Positions 20,343-29,244 of a DNA stretch of 50,605 nt are shown piece by piece. The position numbers were made by a program, and so were the translations under genes. The stretch comes from Acidobacteriota bacterium (GTDB taxonomy: Bacteria > Acidobacteriota > Blastocatellia > Pyrinomonadales > Pyrinomonadaceae): positions 1 through 50,605 of the forward strand of contig JAFAVK010000037.1 of assembly GCA_019242475.1 (NCBI GenBank), read 5' to 3'. The stretch's first letter is position 1. The number at the start of each line of letters is the position of its first letter. Below the pieces are notes generated by a model that saw nothing but the letters and a program-made list of their open reading frames with translations, was not told the DNA's origin and did no database searches.

Positions 20343-20972
20343 ATGCTGACAGCCGTACTGTCAACGCTCGTCCTCGCTTTCGCGCTCCTCAACATCCGCG
20401 CGGAGCACGTGGGCGAGAGGCGGCAGGTCTACGTCTTCAAACCGCTGACGACCCTCCTCATCATTCTCATTGCGCTGCAAGGAACGCACGGCATGACGGG
20501 CGCGTACCGGGCGCTCGTCGTGGTGGGGCTCGTGTGCTCGCTGGCGGGCGACGTGTTTCTGATGCTGCCGCGCGACCGCTTCGTGGCGGGGCTGGTTAGT
20601 TTCCTCTTCGCGCACCTCTTCTACATCGCGGCGTTCACGAGCGACGGCGGGCATGTGTGGGGTTGGACGGCCGCCTTGCTCTTGTTCTACGGCGCGCTCA
20701 TGCTGAAGTTATTGTGGACGCGGCTCGGTAAGTTGAAGGTGCCGGTGGTCGTCTACGTGTCGGTGATTCTGTTGATGGCGTTGCAGGCTTCGAGCCGGTG
20801 GTTGGCAGTTGGGGGATGGGGCAGTGCGGCGGCCGGCGCGGGGGCCTTGCTGTTCGTGCTGTCGGATTCGGCGCTGGCTTGGAACAGGTTCGTGGGCGAG
20901 TTCCGCGGCGCGCAAATCTTCATCCTCGGGACGTACTTCGCCGCGCAGTGGTTGATTGCCCTTTCGACTTAG
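20343..20972 (+). CDS. YhhN-family membrane protein (lysoplasmalogenase-like)
   Basis: 209 residues with about eight hydrophobic segments. Family motifs: FKPLTTLLI near the N-terminus, GDVFLMLP, FLFAHLFYI, SDSALAWNRF and TYFAAQWLIAL. The human relative TMEM86 hydrolyses the vinyl-ether bond of lysoplasmalogens; activity on plasmalogen lipids here is inferred from the family only. ATG at 20343, weak ribosome site, 17 nt after the orphan MoxR tail. It separates that tail from the VWA gene. Confidence 0.88.
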   Translation: MLTAVLSTLVLAFALLNIRAEHVGERRQVYVFKPLTTLLIILIALQGTHGMTGAYRALVVVGLVCSLAGDVFLMLPRDRFVAGLVSFLFAHLFYIAAFTSDGGHVWGWTAALLLFYGALMLKLLWTRLGKLKVPVVVYVSVILLMALQASSRWLAVGGWGSAAAGAGALLFVLSDSALAWNRFVGEFRGAQIFILGTYFAAQWLIALST

Positions 20973-21024
20973 ACATTTTAAGCTGAGGCAGCGGGCCATA
21001 GTTTGAGGGAAGAAGTTTTAACTC

Positions 21025-24000
21025 ATGTCTGAGAAGTACATTTTCGATTCCGCGGAGGAGAATGAAGAGGACGGGCGGCCGCTGGGGCGGGAGCTGCGGG
21101 AGCGTTTGCGGTCTGTGCGCGACGCGGGGGAGCGTCGGACGATTGCGGGGCTGGCGCGGGAGGTCGGGAAGCTGCCCGTCGATGTCGCGCGGGCGGCGTT
21201 GGAGGTGGGGGCGGGGCTGGCGGCGTTGAGCCTGCGCGCGGGCGTGGACTTCTTAAAAGAGGTGCCGGGGGCGGCGCGCGTGTTAGACGCGGAGGAGCTG
21301 CGGGCGTGGGGCGAGTTGGCGCGGCGTCTGGTGATGGCCGACGCGGAGACGGGGGCGGCGTTCATCGCGGCGGGCGTCGGCGGGCTGGCGGAGGTGCCGC
21401 GCGGGGCGAGGCTTTTGCTGTTGCAGGTGTGCGGGCGGCAGTTGTCGCTCTCGACCTCGTTCGCGTTGGAGACGTACAGGCGCGGGCCGGAGGTAGCGCG
21501 CGCGGTGGGGGACGCGGAGAGATTGAGGCGCGTCTTCGAGGTGGCGCTCGAAGTGGCGCGGCGCTCCGCGCGGCACAGCTCGGATTTCATCGCGGCGACG
21601 CCCGCGACCGCCGTGATGCTCTCCGCACTTGAGAAAGAGTTTGATGAAGGTGATGCGGTCGAAAATCCCTCCGGAGGGATTTGGTCGGCGGCGCTCGCTC
21701 TGGCGGAGTCGTTCGCGCAGCGCGTGGGCGGCATCGCGGCCGACATGTGGTCGGCGCTGCCCGGCGCCGTCGAGGGGTTGAGCGCGAATGACGCCCTGCG
21801 CCTCTTCCAACAGGCCGAAGGTTTTCTGGACAGGGGCGGGGCGGCGGCTCTGCACGTGCTCGCGTCGGGCGGAGAGGTGTTGCGGCTCGTGCCCGAGGCG
21901 TTAGACGCGTGGGGCGCGCTGCTGCGGACGGTGGCGTCGCACAGCAACGCGTGCCTGGTCGCGCTGGCGCGGACGGGGCCGGCGTCTTTGCGCTCGCTGT
22001 CAGAACATCAAGGAGATCGCGCGCGCCTGGCGGAGGTGGTGCTCACGGTTATCAACGCGACGCACGAGGTGGCGCGGGTGGACGCGGAGGCGGCCATCTC
22101 CTGCTTCCGCGCGGCGCCGAGGGCTTTGAGGTCTGCGACGCTCGAACAGTTCAGGGAGTGGGCGCGCGAGGGGCTGCTCGCGGAGAACCTGAGCGCGCGC
22201 GCGCGACGCAGCTACTTCGCGCTTGAGACGCGCAAGAGCAACGAGCGTTTGCAGAGCGGCGGGCGCGACGGTCTCGGGCTCGAAGAGGTCGCGCAGACGC
22301 TCAGACTCTACGTCGAGGGCTTGACGGGCCGCGCCGTCGAGGTCGTGCCGCTCGCGGCCATCCCCGAGGAGCAGAAGATAGGCGACGGCCGCACGATACA
22401 CCTGCCGTCGGTCGTCTCGGAGTTCGGCGAGCGCGAGCTTGATTTTCGACTTTACAAAGTCCTGGCCGCGCACGCCGCCGGCCAGATCGAGTTCGGCACG
22501 CACGAGCGCGACACGGACGTCCTGCGCGCTTCGTACGCTTCGCTCGCCGAGCTTTACGCGCCCGAGCACGCCGACGCCTTCGACGCCTTCGCGCTCGACG
22601 GCTACATCAACGACCCTTCGAAGTCCGAGCGCGCGCTCGCGCCGGAAGAGGAGGCGCGGCTGGCACAGGCGCGCAGGCGCGTGCTGCCGGAGAACGGCGA
22701 CTACCGCGCGGTGCTCGCGCTCTTCCCCCAGAGGGGGCTGGCGGCGCGCGTCTTCGGGACGCTTGAGAACGGGCGCATCGACCGCCGGCTGCGCCACGCT
22801 TATAGAGGTTTAGGTCGAGACCTCGATTTAGTTCGAGAACATCTGCGCCGCAACCGGCCGCGCATCGTCAGCTTGCCGATCACGCTCGTCCCCTTCGAGC
22901 TGCTCTTCCAGATCACGCTCTGCGGCGGCGCGCTCGAAGACGCGCGCGCGGTCTACGGCCAGGTCGTCTCGGAACTCGAAACCATCGTCGTCGATTACCT
23001 GACGGCCGCCGACTCTTCGGTCGCCGACACCTTGATGGCGACCTCGCGCGTCTACACTCTCTTCCAGTCGGTCGTGCCCGAGATGACCGAGCGGCAGACG
23101 GAGACGGAAGAGGAAGGCGGCGAGGACAAGCAGGGCGGCGCGCAGTCGAACCTCGACGCGGAGGGTGAAGAGGACGACGAGAACGCGGACGAGGAGCGCC
23201 GCCGCGAGCAGCGCCGCCGCGACGCGCGCGAACTCTTCAACGCGTGGGCGGCGAGCGAGGCCGAGGCGGACGGCGAGGAGACTCTGACGGGCGCCGAGCG
23301 CTGGATGGCGGGCGAGTCGGCCGAGCAGGCTTTGGAGGCGGGCGAGGAGGCTTTCGAGTACGACGAGTGGGACAGGGACTTGTCCGACACGCGCGTCGGC
23401 TGGTGCCGCGTTGTCGAGAAGAGGGTCAAGCGCGGCGACCGCTCCTTCGTCGAGCTGACGCGCTCGCGCTACCGCGGCGTCATCTCTTCCATCAGGCACC
23501 AGTTCCAGTTGATGCGGCCGGAGAGCCTGAAGCGCGTGGCGAACGAGCTGGACGGCGACGATTATGATTTGAACGCGCTGATAGATTTTGTCATCGACCG
23601 CCGCGCCGACGGGCAGCAGTCGGAGCGCGTCTACACGAAGCGGCTGCGGCGCGAGCGCGACGTGGCCGTCTCTTTCCTGCTCGACCAGTCCTCTTCGACG
23701 GCGCGCACCATCGGCCGCCACCCTTTGCAGCCCTACACGCATCCGGGGCGCCGCATCATCGAGGTCGAGAAGGAGGGGCTCGTCCTGATGAGCGAGGCGC
23801 TCGAAGCCGTCGGCGACCCGTATTCGATTTACGGCTTCACCAGTGAGGGGCGGCGCAACGTGAAGTTTTACGTCGTCAAAGACTTCGGCGAGCCCTACGC
23901 CGGCGAGGTCGAGCAGCGCATCGGCGGCATCAACTACCAGAACAACACGCGGCTCGGCGCGGCCGTCCGCCACGCCGCCGCGAAGCTGAGGCGGCAGGAG

Positions 24001-24264
24001 GCGCGCACGCGCCTGCTCATCGTCCTCTCCGACGGCCGCCCCTACGACCACGACTACGGCGATGCCCGCTACGCCCGCGAGGACACCCGCGAGGCGCTCA
24101 GACAGGCGCGCCTCGACGGCATCACCCCCTTCTGCGTCACCATCGACCGCGACAGTGAGTCCGAACTCCGCGACCTCTACGGCGAGGTCGGCTACACCAT
24201 CATCGACGACGTGCTCTCCCTCCCCGAACGCATGCCCGCGATTTACAGACGCCTGACGACATAA
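21025..24264 (+). CDS. Very large VWA-domain protein (NorD/CbbO-like C-terminus)
   Basis: 1,079 residues. The C-terminal part (about 870-1075) is a von Willebrand A domain of the NorD type, with MIDAS motif D887-x-S-x-[11 protein letters not shown] and [15 protein letters not shown]. Before it is a very acidic stretch (about residues 690-760, [10 protein letters not shown] and similar). The first 500 residues are an Arg/Ala/Glu-rich helical region without recognised domain, making the protein much longer than NorD (about 600-650). It is probably the partner of the MoxR-like ATPase at 16842, which supplies the energy to remodel a client protein. Divided from it by the inserted fusion gene and YhhN. 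Confidence 0.88.
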   Translation: MSEKYIFDSAEENEEDGRPLGRELRERLRSVRDAGERRTIAGLAREVGKLPVDVARAALEVGAGLAALSLRAGVDFLKEVPGAARVLDAEELRAWGELARRLVMADAETGAAFIAAGVGGLAEVPRGARLLLLQVCGRQLSLSTSFALETYRRGPEVARAVGDAERLRRVFEVALEVARRSARHSSDFIAATPATAVMLSALEKEFDEGDAVENPSGGIWSAALALAESFAQRVGGIAADMWSALPGAVEGLSANDALRLFQQAEGFLDRGGAAALHVLASGGEVLRLVPEALDAWGALLRTVASHSNACLVALARTGPASLRSLSEHQGDRARLAEVVLTVINATHEVARVDAEAAISCFRAAPRALRSATLEQFREWAREGLLAENLSARARRSYFALETRKSNERLQSGGRDGLGLEEVAQTLRLYVEGLTGRAVEVVPLAAIPEEQKIGDGRTIHLPSVVSEFGERELDFRLYKVLAAHAAGQIEFGTHERDTDVLRASYASLAELYAPEHADAFDAFALDGYINDPSKSERALAPEEEARLAQARRRVLPENGDYRAVLALFPQRGLAARVFGTLENGRIDRRLRHAYRGLGRDLDLVREHLRRNRPRIVSLPITLVPFELLFQITLCGGALEDARAVYGQVVSELETIVVDYLTAADSSVADTLMATSRVYTLFQSVVPEMTERQTETEEEGGEDKQGGAQSNLDAEGEEDDENADEERRREQRRRDARELFNAWAASEAEADGEETLTGAERWMAGESAEQALEAGEEAFEYDEWDRDLSDTRVGWCRVVEKRVKRGDRSFVELTRSRYRGVISSIRHQFQLMRPESLKRVANELDGDDYDLNALIDFVIDRRADGQQSERVYTKRLRRERDVAVSFLLDQSSSTARTIGRHPLQPYTHPGRRIIEVEKEGLVLMSEALEAVGDPYSIYGFTSEGRRNVKFYVVKDFGEPYAGEVEQRIGGINYQNNTRLGAAVRHAAAKLRRQEARTRLLIVLSDGRPYDHDYGDARYAREDTREALRQARLDGITPFCVTIDRDSESELRDLYGEVGYTIIDDVLSLPERMPAIYRRLTT

Positions 24265-24266
24265 AA

Positions 24267-24323
24267 GCAGATGGCAGCAGGCAGTTAAGACAACACGTCT
24301 TTTAACTGCCTACTGCCATCTGC
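24267..24323. repeat. Palindrome of GCAGTAG-type heptamers
   Basis: Arms 24267-24288 and 24302-24323, 22 nt with one mismatch, short loop containing a further GAC/GTC pair. Starts 3 nt after the VWA stop and ends 13 nt before the plsC stop, so it separates two convergent genes. Confidence 0.9.
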
Positions 24324-24335
24324 CTACTTGCTCAG

Positions 24336-25001
24336 TCACAGCGCGGATTTGATGACGGCGGCAAGGGCTTCGGTCTCGCGTTGGACGCAGTGGCGCGGGT
24401 CTTCGCCGGGGAGGGGGGCGGGGAGGCGCGGGGGGTGGAAGACGATCTCGACGCGGCCGGTGCGCGGGAGGCGCTGGCCGCGCGGCCAGACGCCCTGGCC
24501 GCCGCGGATGGTGACGGGCAGGACGGGGACGCCCGCTTCGAGCGCGAGGCGGACGGCGCCGGCCTTGAAGCGCGAGAGCTTGGCGTCGGCGTAGGCGCGC
24601 TGCCCCTCTGGGAAGATCATCACGGCGCCGCCCGCGCGCAGCCACTGCAAGGAGCGCTTGTGCGCGGTCGGGTTGCCGCGGTCGAGGACGATGGGCCACG
24701 CGCCGAGCAGCTCCAGCACCTTGCCCGCGAGCGGCCACTTGAACGCCTCGTTCCAAGCGAGGTAGCGGACGGGCCGGCTGACGCGCGAGCCGACCCAGAA
24801 GGGATCGACGTAGGTCTGGTGGTTGGCGGCGATGATGAGCCCGCCCTCCGCGGGGATGTTCTCAGTCCCCCGATAGCTGATGCGCCACACGGCGCGCGAG
24901 AGCCCGCGGATGGCCGGCCGCAGCGCGTCGAGGAGCCACTGCGGGGCGTGGCGCGGCTCATGCGCCGCGGCGCCTTGACGCCGCCCCTCGCCCCCGCCCA
25001 T
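24336..25001 (-). CDS. plsC: 1-acylglycerol-3-phosphate acyltransferase family protein (PlsC)
   Basis: 221 residues from the ATG at 25001, 14 nt after the neighbouring gene's stop; a longer in-frame extension upstream overlaps that gene and has shadow-like composition. Acyltransferase motif I NHQTYVD (H-x4-D), motif III FPEGQRA, and VLPVTIRGGQGVWP near the C-terminus. Transfers an acyl group to lysophosphatidate or a related acceptor at the membrane; the exact acceptor is not determined by sequence. Probably in an operon with the zinc-ribbon-like gene at 25016-25378. Confidence 0.9.
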   Translation of the reverse strand: MGGGEGRRQGAAAHEPRHAPQWLLDALRPAIRGLSRAVWRISYRGTENIPAEGGLIIAANHQTYVDPFWVGSRVSRPVRYLAWNEAFKWPLAGKVLELLGAWPIVLDRGNPTAHKRSLQWLRAGGAVMIFPEGQRAYADAKLSRFKAGAVRLALEAGVPVLPVTIRGGQGVWPRGQRLPRTGRVEIVFHPPRLPAPLPGEDPRHCVQRETEALAAVIKSAL

Positions 25002-25015
25002 GTCCGCCGCCCTGC

Positions 25016-25378
25016 TCAAAACGACCCCCCGCCCGCCCCTTCCTCGTCTCCCGACTCCCCGGACTCGTCCAACTCCTGCCACGCGTCGCTCATCCGCACG
25101 ACCACCTCGCCCGGCTCGTCCTCCGCCCGCGCCTCCCTCGACGGCCGCAAGCCTTCGAGCGACGCGACCTTCAGCTCCTCCCACCACTCCGGGATGTCGC
25201 GCTCCGTGAGCGCGTCCTCGTTCCAACGCTCGCACCGCGAGCACTCGAAGCCCGTGTAGGCGCGCGCCTCCGCCTTCGTCAGAGACAGGCGCGTCCGCGC
25301 GTTGCACGCGTGGTCGCCGCACCAACGCTCGACCTCCAACAGCAGCAGCTCCCTCGGGAATACTACCCTCTTACTCAT
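25016..25378 (-). CDS. Hypothetical protein with paired cysteines
   Basis: 120 residues. CGDHACNARTRL near residue 20 and CSRCERW near residue 46 give two Cys pairs that could bind zinc. An amphipathic start (KRVVFPRELLLLEVERW) is followed by a Glu/Ser/Gly-rich, probably disordered tail. I do not recognise the family. Start ATG at 25378. It precedes plsC on the same strand by 14 nt, so the two are probably co-transcribed. Confidence 0.75.
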   Translation of the reverse strand: MSKRVVFPRELLLLEVERWCGDHACNARTRLSLTKAEARAYTGFECSRCERWNEDALTERDIPEWWEELKVASLEGLRPSREARAEDEPGEVVVRMSDAWQELDESGESGDEEGAGGGSF

Positions 25379-25394
25379 ACCTTCTCCGAAAGGA

Positions 25395-25469
25395 AATGAT
25401 GAATGATGAGCGATGAATGATGAATAAAGACGAGCTGCTCTTTATTCATCATTCATCATTCATCATTCA
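25395..25469. repeat. TGATGAA palindrome
   Basis: Left arm 25395-25429, right arm 25440-25469, nearly perfect. The right arm contains the stop codon of the minus-strand PilZ gene (25467-25469). Confidence 0.92.
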
Positions 25470-26255
25470 CTCGATTCCTTCCAGCGGCCACTGCCGGTCG
25501 ATGAATTCGAGGTGGAGCCGCGGGATGCCGTCGGCGCCCGTGCGGGCGGCGCGCACGGCGGCGGTGACGGCGAGCCCCGTCTCCGTGCTGGTCAGACGCA
25601 CGAAGCGCCCGCGCTCGACTTGGAGCGTCGTCCAGACGGCCGCGCCGCGGCGGCTGATGTTCTCCGTCACCGTCTGCTCGCTCGCCGTCACGCGCCCCTC
25701 CGTGTCGAAGACCTCCAGCCGCACGTTCAAAGCCATCTGGAGCCGCGTCAGCTCGGAGCGGTGGGCGACCGACTGCTTCTCGACCTCCTTCAGTTGCCAC
25801 AGGTTGTCCTCCGCCGAGACCGCGACGGCCTCGTAGAGCGTCGAAGGGTCTTTGACGTAGCTCTGCGGCGGGTACTTGCCCGTGAACGCCACCCCGACCT
25901 CGTAGCTGATACTGCTGCCCGCGTCGCCCTCGAACTCCGGCCGCGCCGAGACGCGGCAGATCAAGGCCCAGACGCGGTACTGATCCTCGACGTGGTCGAA
26001 GCAGCGAAGTTGGCGCGGCATCGGCAGCGTCAGGTGCAGGAGCCGCCCGCGCTCGGTCGGGCGCATCAGGGGAAAGCGTGCCCCGAACGGCGTCACGTCC
26101 ACGAGCCGCGACATCTCCGTCCATTCGTGCCCGGCCGACTCGCGGCAGTGCACGCGGACGGGGAGCGCCAGCTTGATACGCTCGCGCACGCGCCTGGATT
26201 TCTCAGAGGGGTCGGACACTTTGGGACGTTTTTTTGGGAGGCCCTCGGGTCGCAA
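25467..26255 (-). CDS. Tandem PilZ-domain protein
   Basis: 262 residues from a TTG at 26255; a GTG at 26219 is an alternative start, and neither has a good ribosome site. Two PilZ-like units: the first with an Arg-rich RRVRERIKLALPVRV start and DVTPFGARF, the second with ENISRRGAAVWT (N-x-S-x-x-G). The first unit keeps an RxxxR-like motif; the second lacks it, so c-di-GMP binding is expected in at most one. Likely a cytoplasmic c-di-GMP receptor or interaction protein. Divergent from gyrA. Confidence 0.75.
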   Translation of the reverse strand: MRPEGLPKKRPKVSDPSEKSRRVRERIKLALPVRVHCRESAGHEWTEMSRLVDVTPFGARFPLMRPTERGRLLHLTLPMPRQLRCFDHVEDQYRVWALICRVSARPEFEGDAGSSISYEVGVAFTGKYPPQSYVKDPSTLYEAVAVSAEDNLWQLKEVEKQSVAHRSELTRLQMALNVRLEVFDTEGRVTASEQTVTENISRRGAAVWTTLQVERGRFVRLTSTETGLAVTAAVRAARTGADGIPRLHLEFIDRQWPLEGIE

Positions 26256-26580
26256 AAGGTTGCGCCCGGACGCCCGCCCTGGAGGGTGCCCTCCAGGCGG
26301 GTAAAATCGTTGATTTTACAGGGTTTCAGCCTGCCGAGCGGGTTGCCAAAATGGCCCTTTCGGGCTACAATATGTCGTACTTTCTGAACGCCTTATCCGC
26401 ACCGGAAAGTGCCGCCCTGACAGTCAGGAAAACGAACCCCACGGGGCGACTTTTGTGCCCGGCTCAGGGTGACGGTTCGGTTGTCACTTTCTTCCTTCAA
26501 TAGAGCCACGTTCTCACGAACGTGGAAACAGAAAGGCGCGCCCGCGGGGCGCGGCAGATTGTACCGGAAAGGTTTATTAG
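26256..26580 (+). other. gyrA upstream region and roughly 200-nt leader
   Basis: A gap of 325 bp with no convincing gene. From left: a 13-bp hairpin with one bulge (26273-26301), a second 8-bp hairpin (GTAAAATC 26301-26308 with GATTTTAC 26312-26319), the promoter at 26343-26371, then a leader with CCACGTTC/GAACGTGG (26507-26526, loop 4). A 43-codon frame (26372-26503) begins at the -10 element and has no ribosome site. I recognise no known riboswitch. Confidence 0.6.
26343..26371 (+). promoter_or_regulatory. Sigma-70-like promoter of gyrA (TTGCCA-17-TACAAT)
   Basis: TTGCCA 26343-26348, 17-nt spacer, TACAAT 26366-26371. Transcription would start near 26378, leaving a leader of about 200 nt before the gyrA ATG. 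Confidence 0.7.
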
Positions 26581-29151
26581 ATGGAAACTTTTGATCGCAA
26601 CTACGTCAACATCGAAGACGAGATGCGGCGTTCGTATCTCGACTACGCCATGTCGGTCATCATCGGGCGCGCGCTGCCGGACGTGCGCGACGGGTTCAAG
26701 CCCGTCCACCGGCGCGTGCTCTGGGCGATGCACGAACTCGGCAACCAGCACAACAAGCCCTACAAGAAGTCTGCGCGCATCGTCGGCGACGTGATCGGTA
26801 AATACCACCCGCACGGCGACTCAGCCGTCTACGACACCATCGTCCGCCTGGCGCAGGACTTCTCGATGCGCTACCCGCTCGTGGACGGGCAGGGCAACTT
26901 CGGCTCGGTGGACGGCGACTCGGCCGCCGCGATGCGCTACACGGAAGCGCGCATGTCGAAGATCGCCGGCGAGATTCTCGCCGACATCGAGAAGGAGACC
27001 GTCAACTTCAACCCCAACTACGACGAATCCCTGAGCGAACCCTCGGTCATGCCGACGCGCGTGCCGAACCTTCTCTTGAACGGCTCGGAAGGCATCGCCG
27101 TCGGCATGGCGACGAAGATTCCGCCGCACAACCTCTCGGAGGTCGTAGACGCCACCATCGCGCTCATCAAGAAGCCGAGCATGAAGGAGTCGGAGTTGCT
27201 CGCGCTCGTCCCCGGCCCGGACTTCCCGACCGGCGGCTTCATCTACGGCCGCGAGGGCATCCGTTCGGCCTACACCACGGGGCGGGGCATCATCCAGATG
27301 CGCGCCCGCGCCGGCATCGACCGCATCGGGCGCGGCACGACCGAGCGCGACGCCATCATCATCACAGAGATTCCCTACCAGGTGAATAAGGCGCGCCTCA
27401 TCGAGCGCATCGCCGAACTCGTCAACGAGAAGAAGCTCGAAGGCATCTCCGACCTCCGCGACGAGTCCTCGCGCGACGGCATGCGCGTCGTCGTCGAGCT
27501 CAAGCGCGACGCCGTCCCGCAGATCGTCCTCAACAAGCTCTACAAGCTGACGCCGATGCAGTCCACGTTCGGCGTCATCAACCTCGCCATCGTGGCGGGC
27601 CAGCCGCGCGTGCTGACCCTGCGGCAGATGCTCGACCACTTCATCGAGTTCCGCCGCGAGGTCGTGCGCCGCCGCACCGAGTACGACCTCCGCAAGGCGC
27701 GGGCGCGCGCGCACATTTTGGAGGGCCTGAACAAGGCCATCGACGCGCTCGACTACATCATCGTGCTCATCCGCAACGCCGGGTCGGTGGACGAGGCGCG
27801 CGCCTGGCTCACGGGCAGCATCGAGACGATAACGACGGCGCGGGTGGGCAAGTGGAAGGGGATTCCGTCCAGCCTGAGCGGCCAGCCGGAAGAACGCATC
27901 CTCAAAGAAATTCAGAAGGTCGTTCGTCGGCTGGCATTCTCCGAGGCGCAGGCGCAGGCCATCCTTGACCTGCAACTCCGCCGCCTCTCCGCGCTCGAAC
28001 GGCAGAAGATCATCGACGAGTACGAGCAGATCATCAAGCTCATCGCCGAGCTGGAAGACATCCTCGCCAACGAGGCTTCCCTGCGCCGCGTCATCGTGGG
28101 CGAGCTTGAGGACGTCAGGAAGAACTTCGGCGACGCGCGCCGCACGCAGATCATCGACGAGGGCGTCGAGCTGTCCATCGAGGACATGATCGCCGACGAG
28201 GACGTGGCGATCACGGTCACCAAAAACGGCTACGTCAAGCGCACCGCCGTCTCGACTTATCAAAGGCAGGGCCGCGGCGGCAAGGGCCGGAGCGGCGCGG
28301 GCACGGGCAAGAACGAGGACTGGGTCGAGCACCTCTTCATCGCCTCGACCCACTCGTACCTGATGCTGTTCACCGACGACGGGCAGGTCTTCAAGCTCAA
28401 GGTGCACGAGATACCGGACGCGCTCCCCTCGGCGCGCGGCAAGGCATTCGTCAACCTCATCAACATCCCCTCGGTGCGGAAGCTCGCCGGGGTCATGCCC
28501 GTCCGCGAGTTCGTCGAGGGCAAGTACGTCGTGATGGTCACGCGCGCGGGCGTCATCAAGAAGACCGAGCTGTCCGAGTTCCGCAACATCCGCTCGAACG
28601 GCATTAACGCCGTCAACGTGGACGAGGGCGACGAGCTGCTCGACGTGGTCTTGACCGACGGCACGAAGCGCATCTTCATCGCCACGCACGACGGGCTCGC
28701 CATCCGCTTCGACGAGTCGGACGTGCGGCCGATGGGCCGGACGGCGCGCGGCGTGCGCGGGATTGATTTGCGCAAGGGCGATTACGTTGTCTCGGTCGCG
28801 GCCGTCTCGGCCGACGACTCGGAGAAGATGCTGTCCGTGAGCGAGTGCGGCTTCGGCAAGCAGACGCCGATCACGACCTACCGCTTGCAGTCGCGCGGCG
28901 GCAAGGGCGTCATCAACATGAAGACGACCGACAAGACCGGCAAGGTCGTCTCGGTCTTCCCCGTGGACGAGGAGTCCGAGCTGATGATCATCACCAAGCA
29001 GGGCAAGCTCATCCGCATCGAGGCCAACGAGATTCGCAAGACCGGCCGCGGCGCGCAGGGCGTCCGCCTCATCAAGACCGACGGCGGCGACAAGGTCACC
29101 TCCGCCTCGCTGCTCGACGCCGAGACGCAGGAGGCGGTGGTCGAGGCTTAA
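26581..29151 (+). CDS. gyrA: DNA gyrase subunit A
   Basis: Breaks and rejoins DNA in the gyrase that introduces negative supercoils; partner GyrB is not in the window. 856 residues, normal length. Catalytic Tyr120 in [11 protein letters not shown]. The quinolone-determining positions are the sensitive type: Ser81 and Asp85 in [10 protein letters not shown] (E. coli Ser83/Asp87). The C-terminal beta-pinwheel carries GyrA-box sequences QGRGGKG and, later, QSRGGKG, which distinguishes it from ParC. The gene is preceded by a long leader with its own promoter and followed by a strong terminator. Confidence 0.97.
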   Translation: METFDRNYVNIEDEMRRSYLDYAMSVIIGRALPDVRDGFKPVHRRVLWAMHELGNQHNKPYKKSARIVGDVIGKYHPHGDSAVYDTIVRLAQDFSMRYPLVDGQGNFGSVDGDSAAAMRYTEARMSKIAGEILADIEKETVNFNPNYDESLSEPSVMPTRVPNLLLNGSEGIAVGMATKIPPHNLSEVVDATIALIKKPSMKESELLALVPGPDFPTGGFIYGREGIRSAYTTGRGIIQMRARAGIDRIGRGTTERDAIIITEIPYQVNKARLIERIAELVNEKKLEGISDLRDESSRDGMRVVVELKRDAVPQIVLNKLYKLTPMQSTFGVINLAIVAGQPRVLTLRQMLDHFIEFRREVVRRRTEYDLRKARARAHILEGLNKAIDALDYIIVLIRNAGSVDEARAWLTGSIETITTARVGKWKGIPSSLSGQPEERILKEIQKVVRRLAFSEAQAQAILDLQLRRLSALERQKIIDEYEQIIKLIAELEDILANEASLRRVIVGELEDVRKNFGDARRTQIIDEGVELSIEDMIADEDVAITVTKNGYVKRTAVSTYQRQGRGGKGRSGAGTGKNEDWVEHLFIASTHSYLMLFTDDGQVFKLKVHEIPDALPSARGKAFVNLINIPSVRKLAGVMPVREFVEGKYVVMVTRAGVIKKTELSEFRNIRSNGINAVNVDEGDELLDVVLTDGTKRIFIATHDGLAIRFDESDVRPMGRTARGVRGIDLRKGDYVVSVAAVSADDSEKMLSVSECGFGKQTPITTYRLQSRGGKGVINMKTTDKTGKVVSVFPVDEESELMIITKQGKLIRIEANEIRKTGRGAQGVRLIKTDGGDKVTSASLLDAETQEAVVEA

Positions 29152-29171
29152 GCCGAAGTCCGGCGCCGACT

Positions 29172-29219
29172 AAGAAGCTGGGGCGGGTTGAAGTTACTTT
29201 CAACCCGCCCCAGCTTCTT
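29172..29219. terminator. Strong bidirectional terminator after gyrA
   Basis: Perfect 21-bp stem (29172-29192 with 29199-29219) and a 6-nt loop, with T-rich arm ends in both directions. It lies between the convergent gyrA and BNR-protein genes. Confidence 0.92.
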
Positions 29220-29244
29220 TACTGTTGTGCCCGCGGCTTCGCGT

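Noticed and set aside
24999..25325. N-terminal extension of PlsC
   Set aside because: The extension is Arg/Gly/Val-rich and overlaps the gene at 25016-25378; family alignment starts near the ATG at 25001.
26372..26503. 43-codon leader peptide before gyrA
   Set aside because: It begins at the promoter -10 element, so the likely transcript would lack its start, and there is no ribosome site.
26821..28689. 622-codon open frame antisense to gyrA
   Set aside because: Shadow of gyrA; composition and lack of family features argue against a gene.
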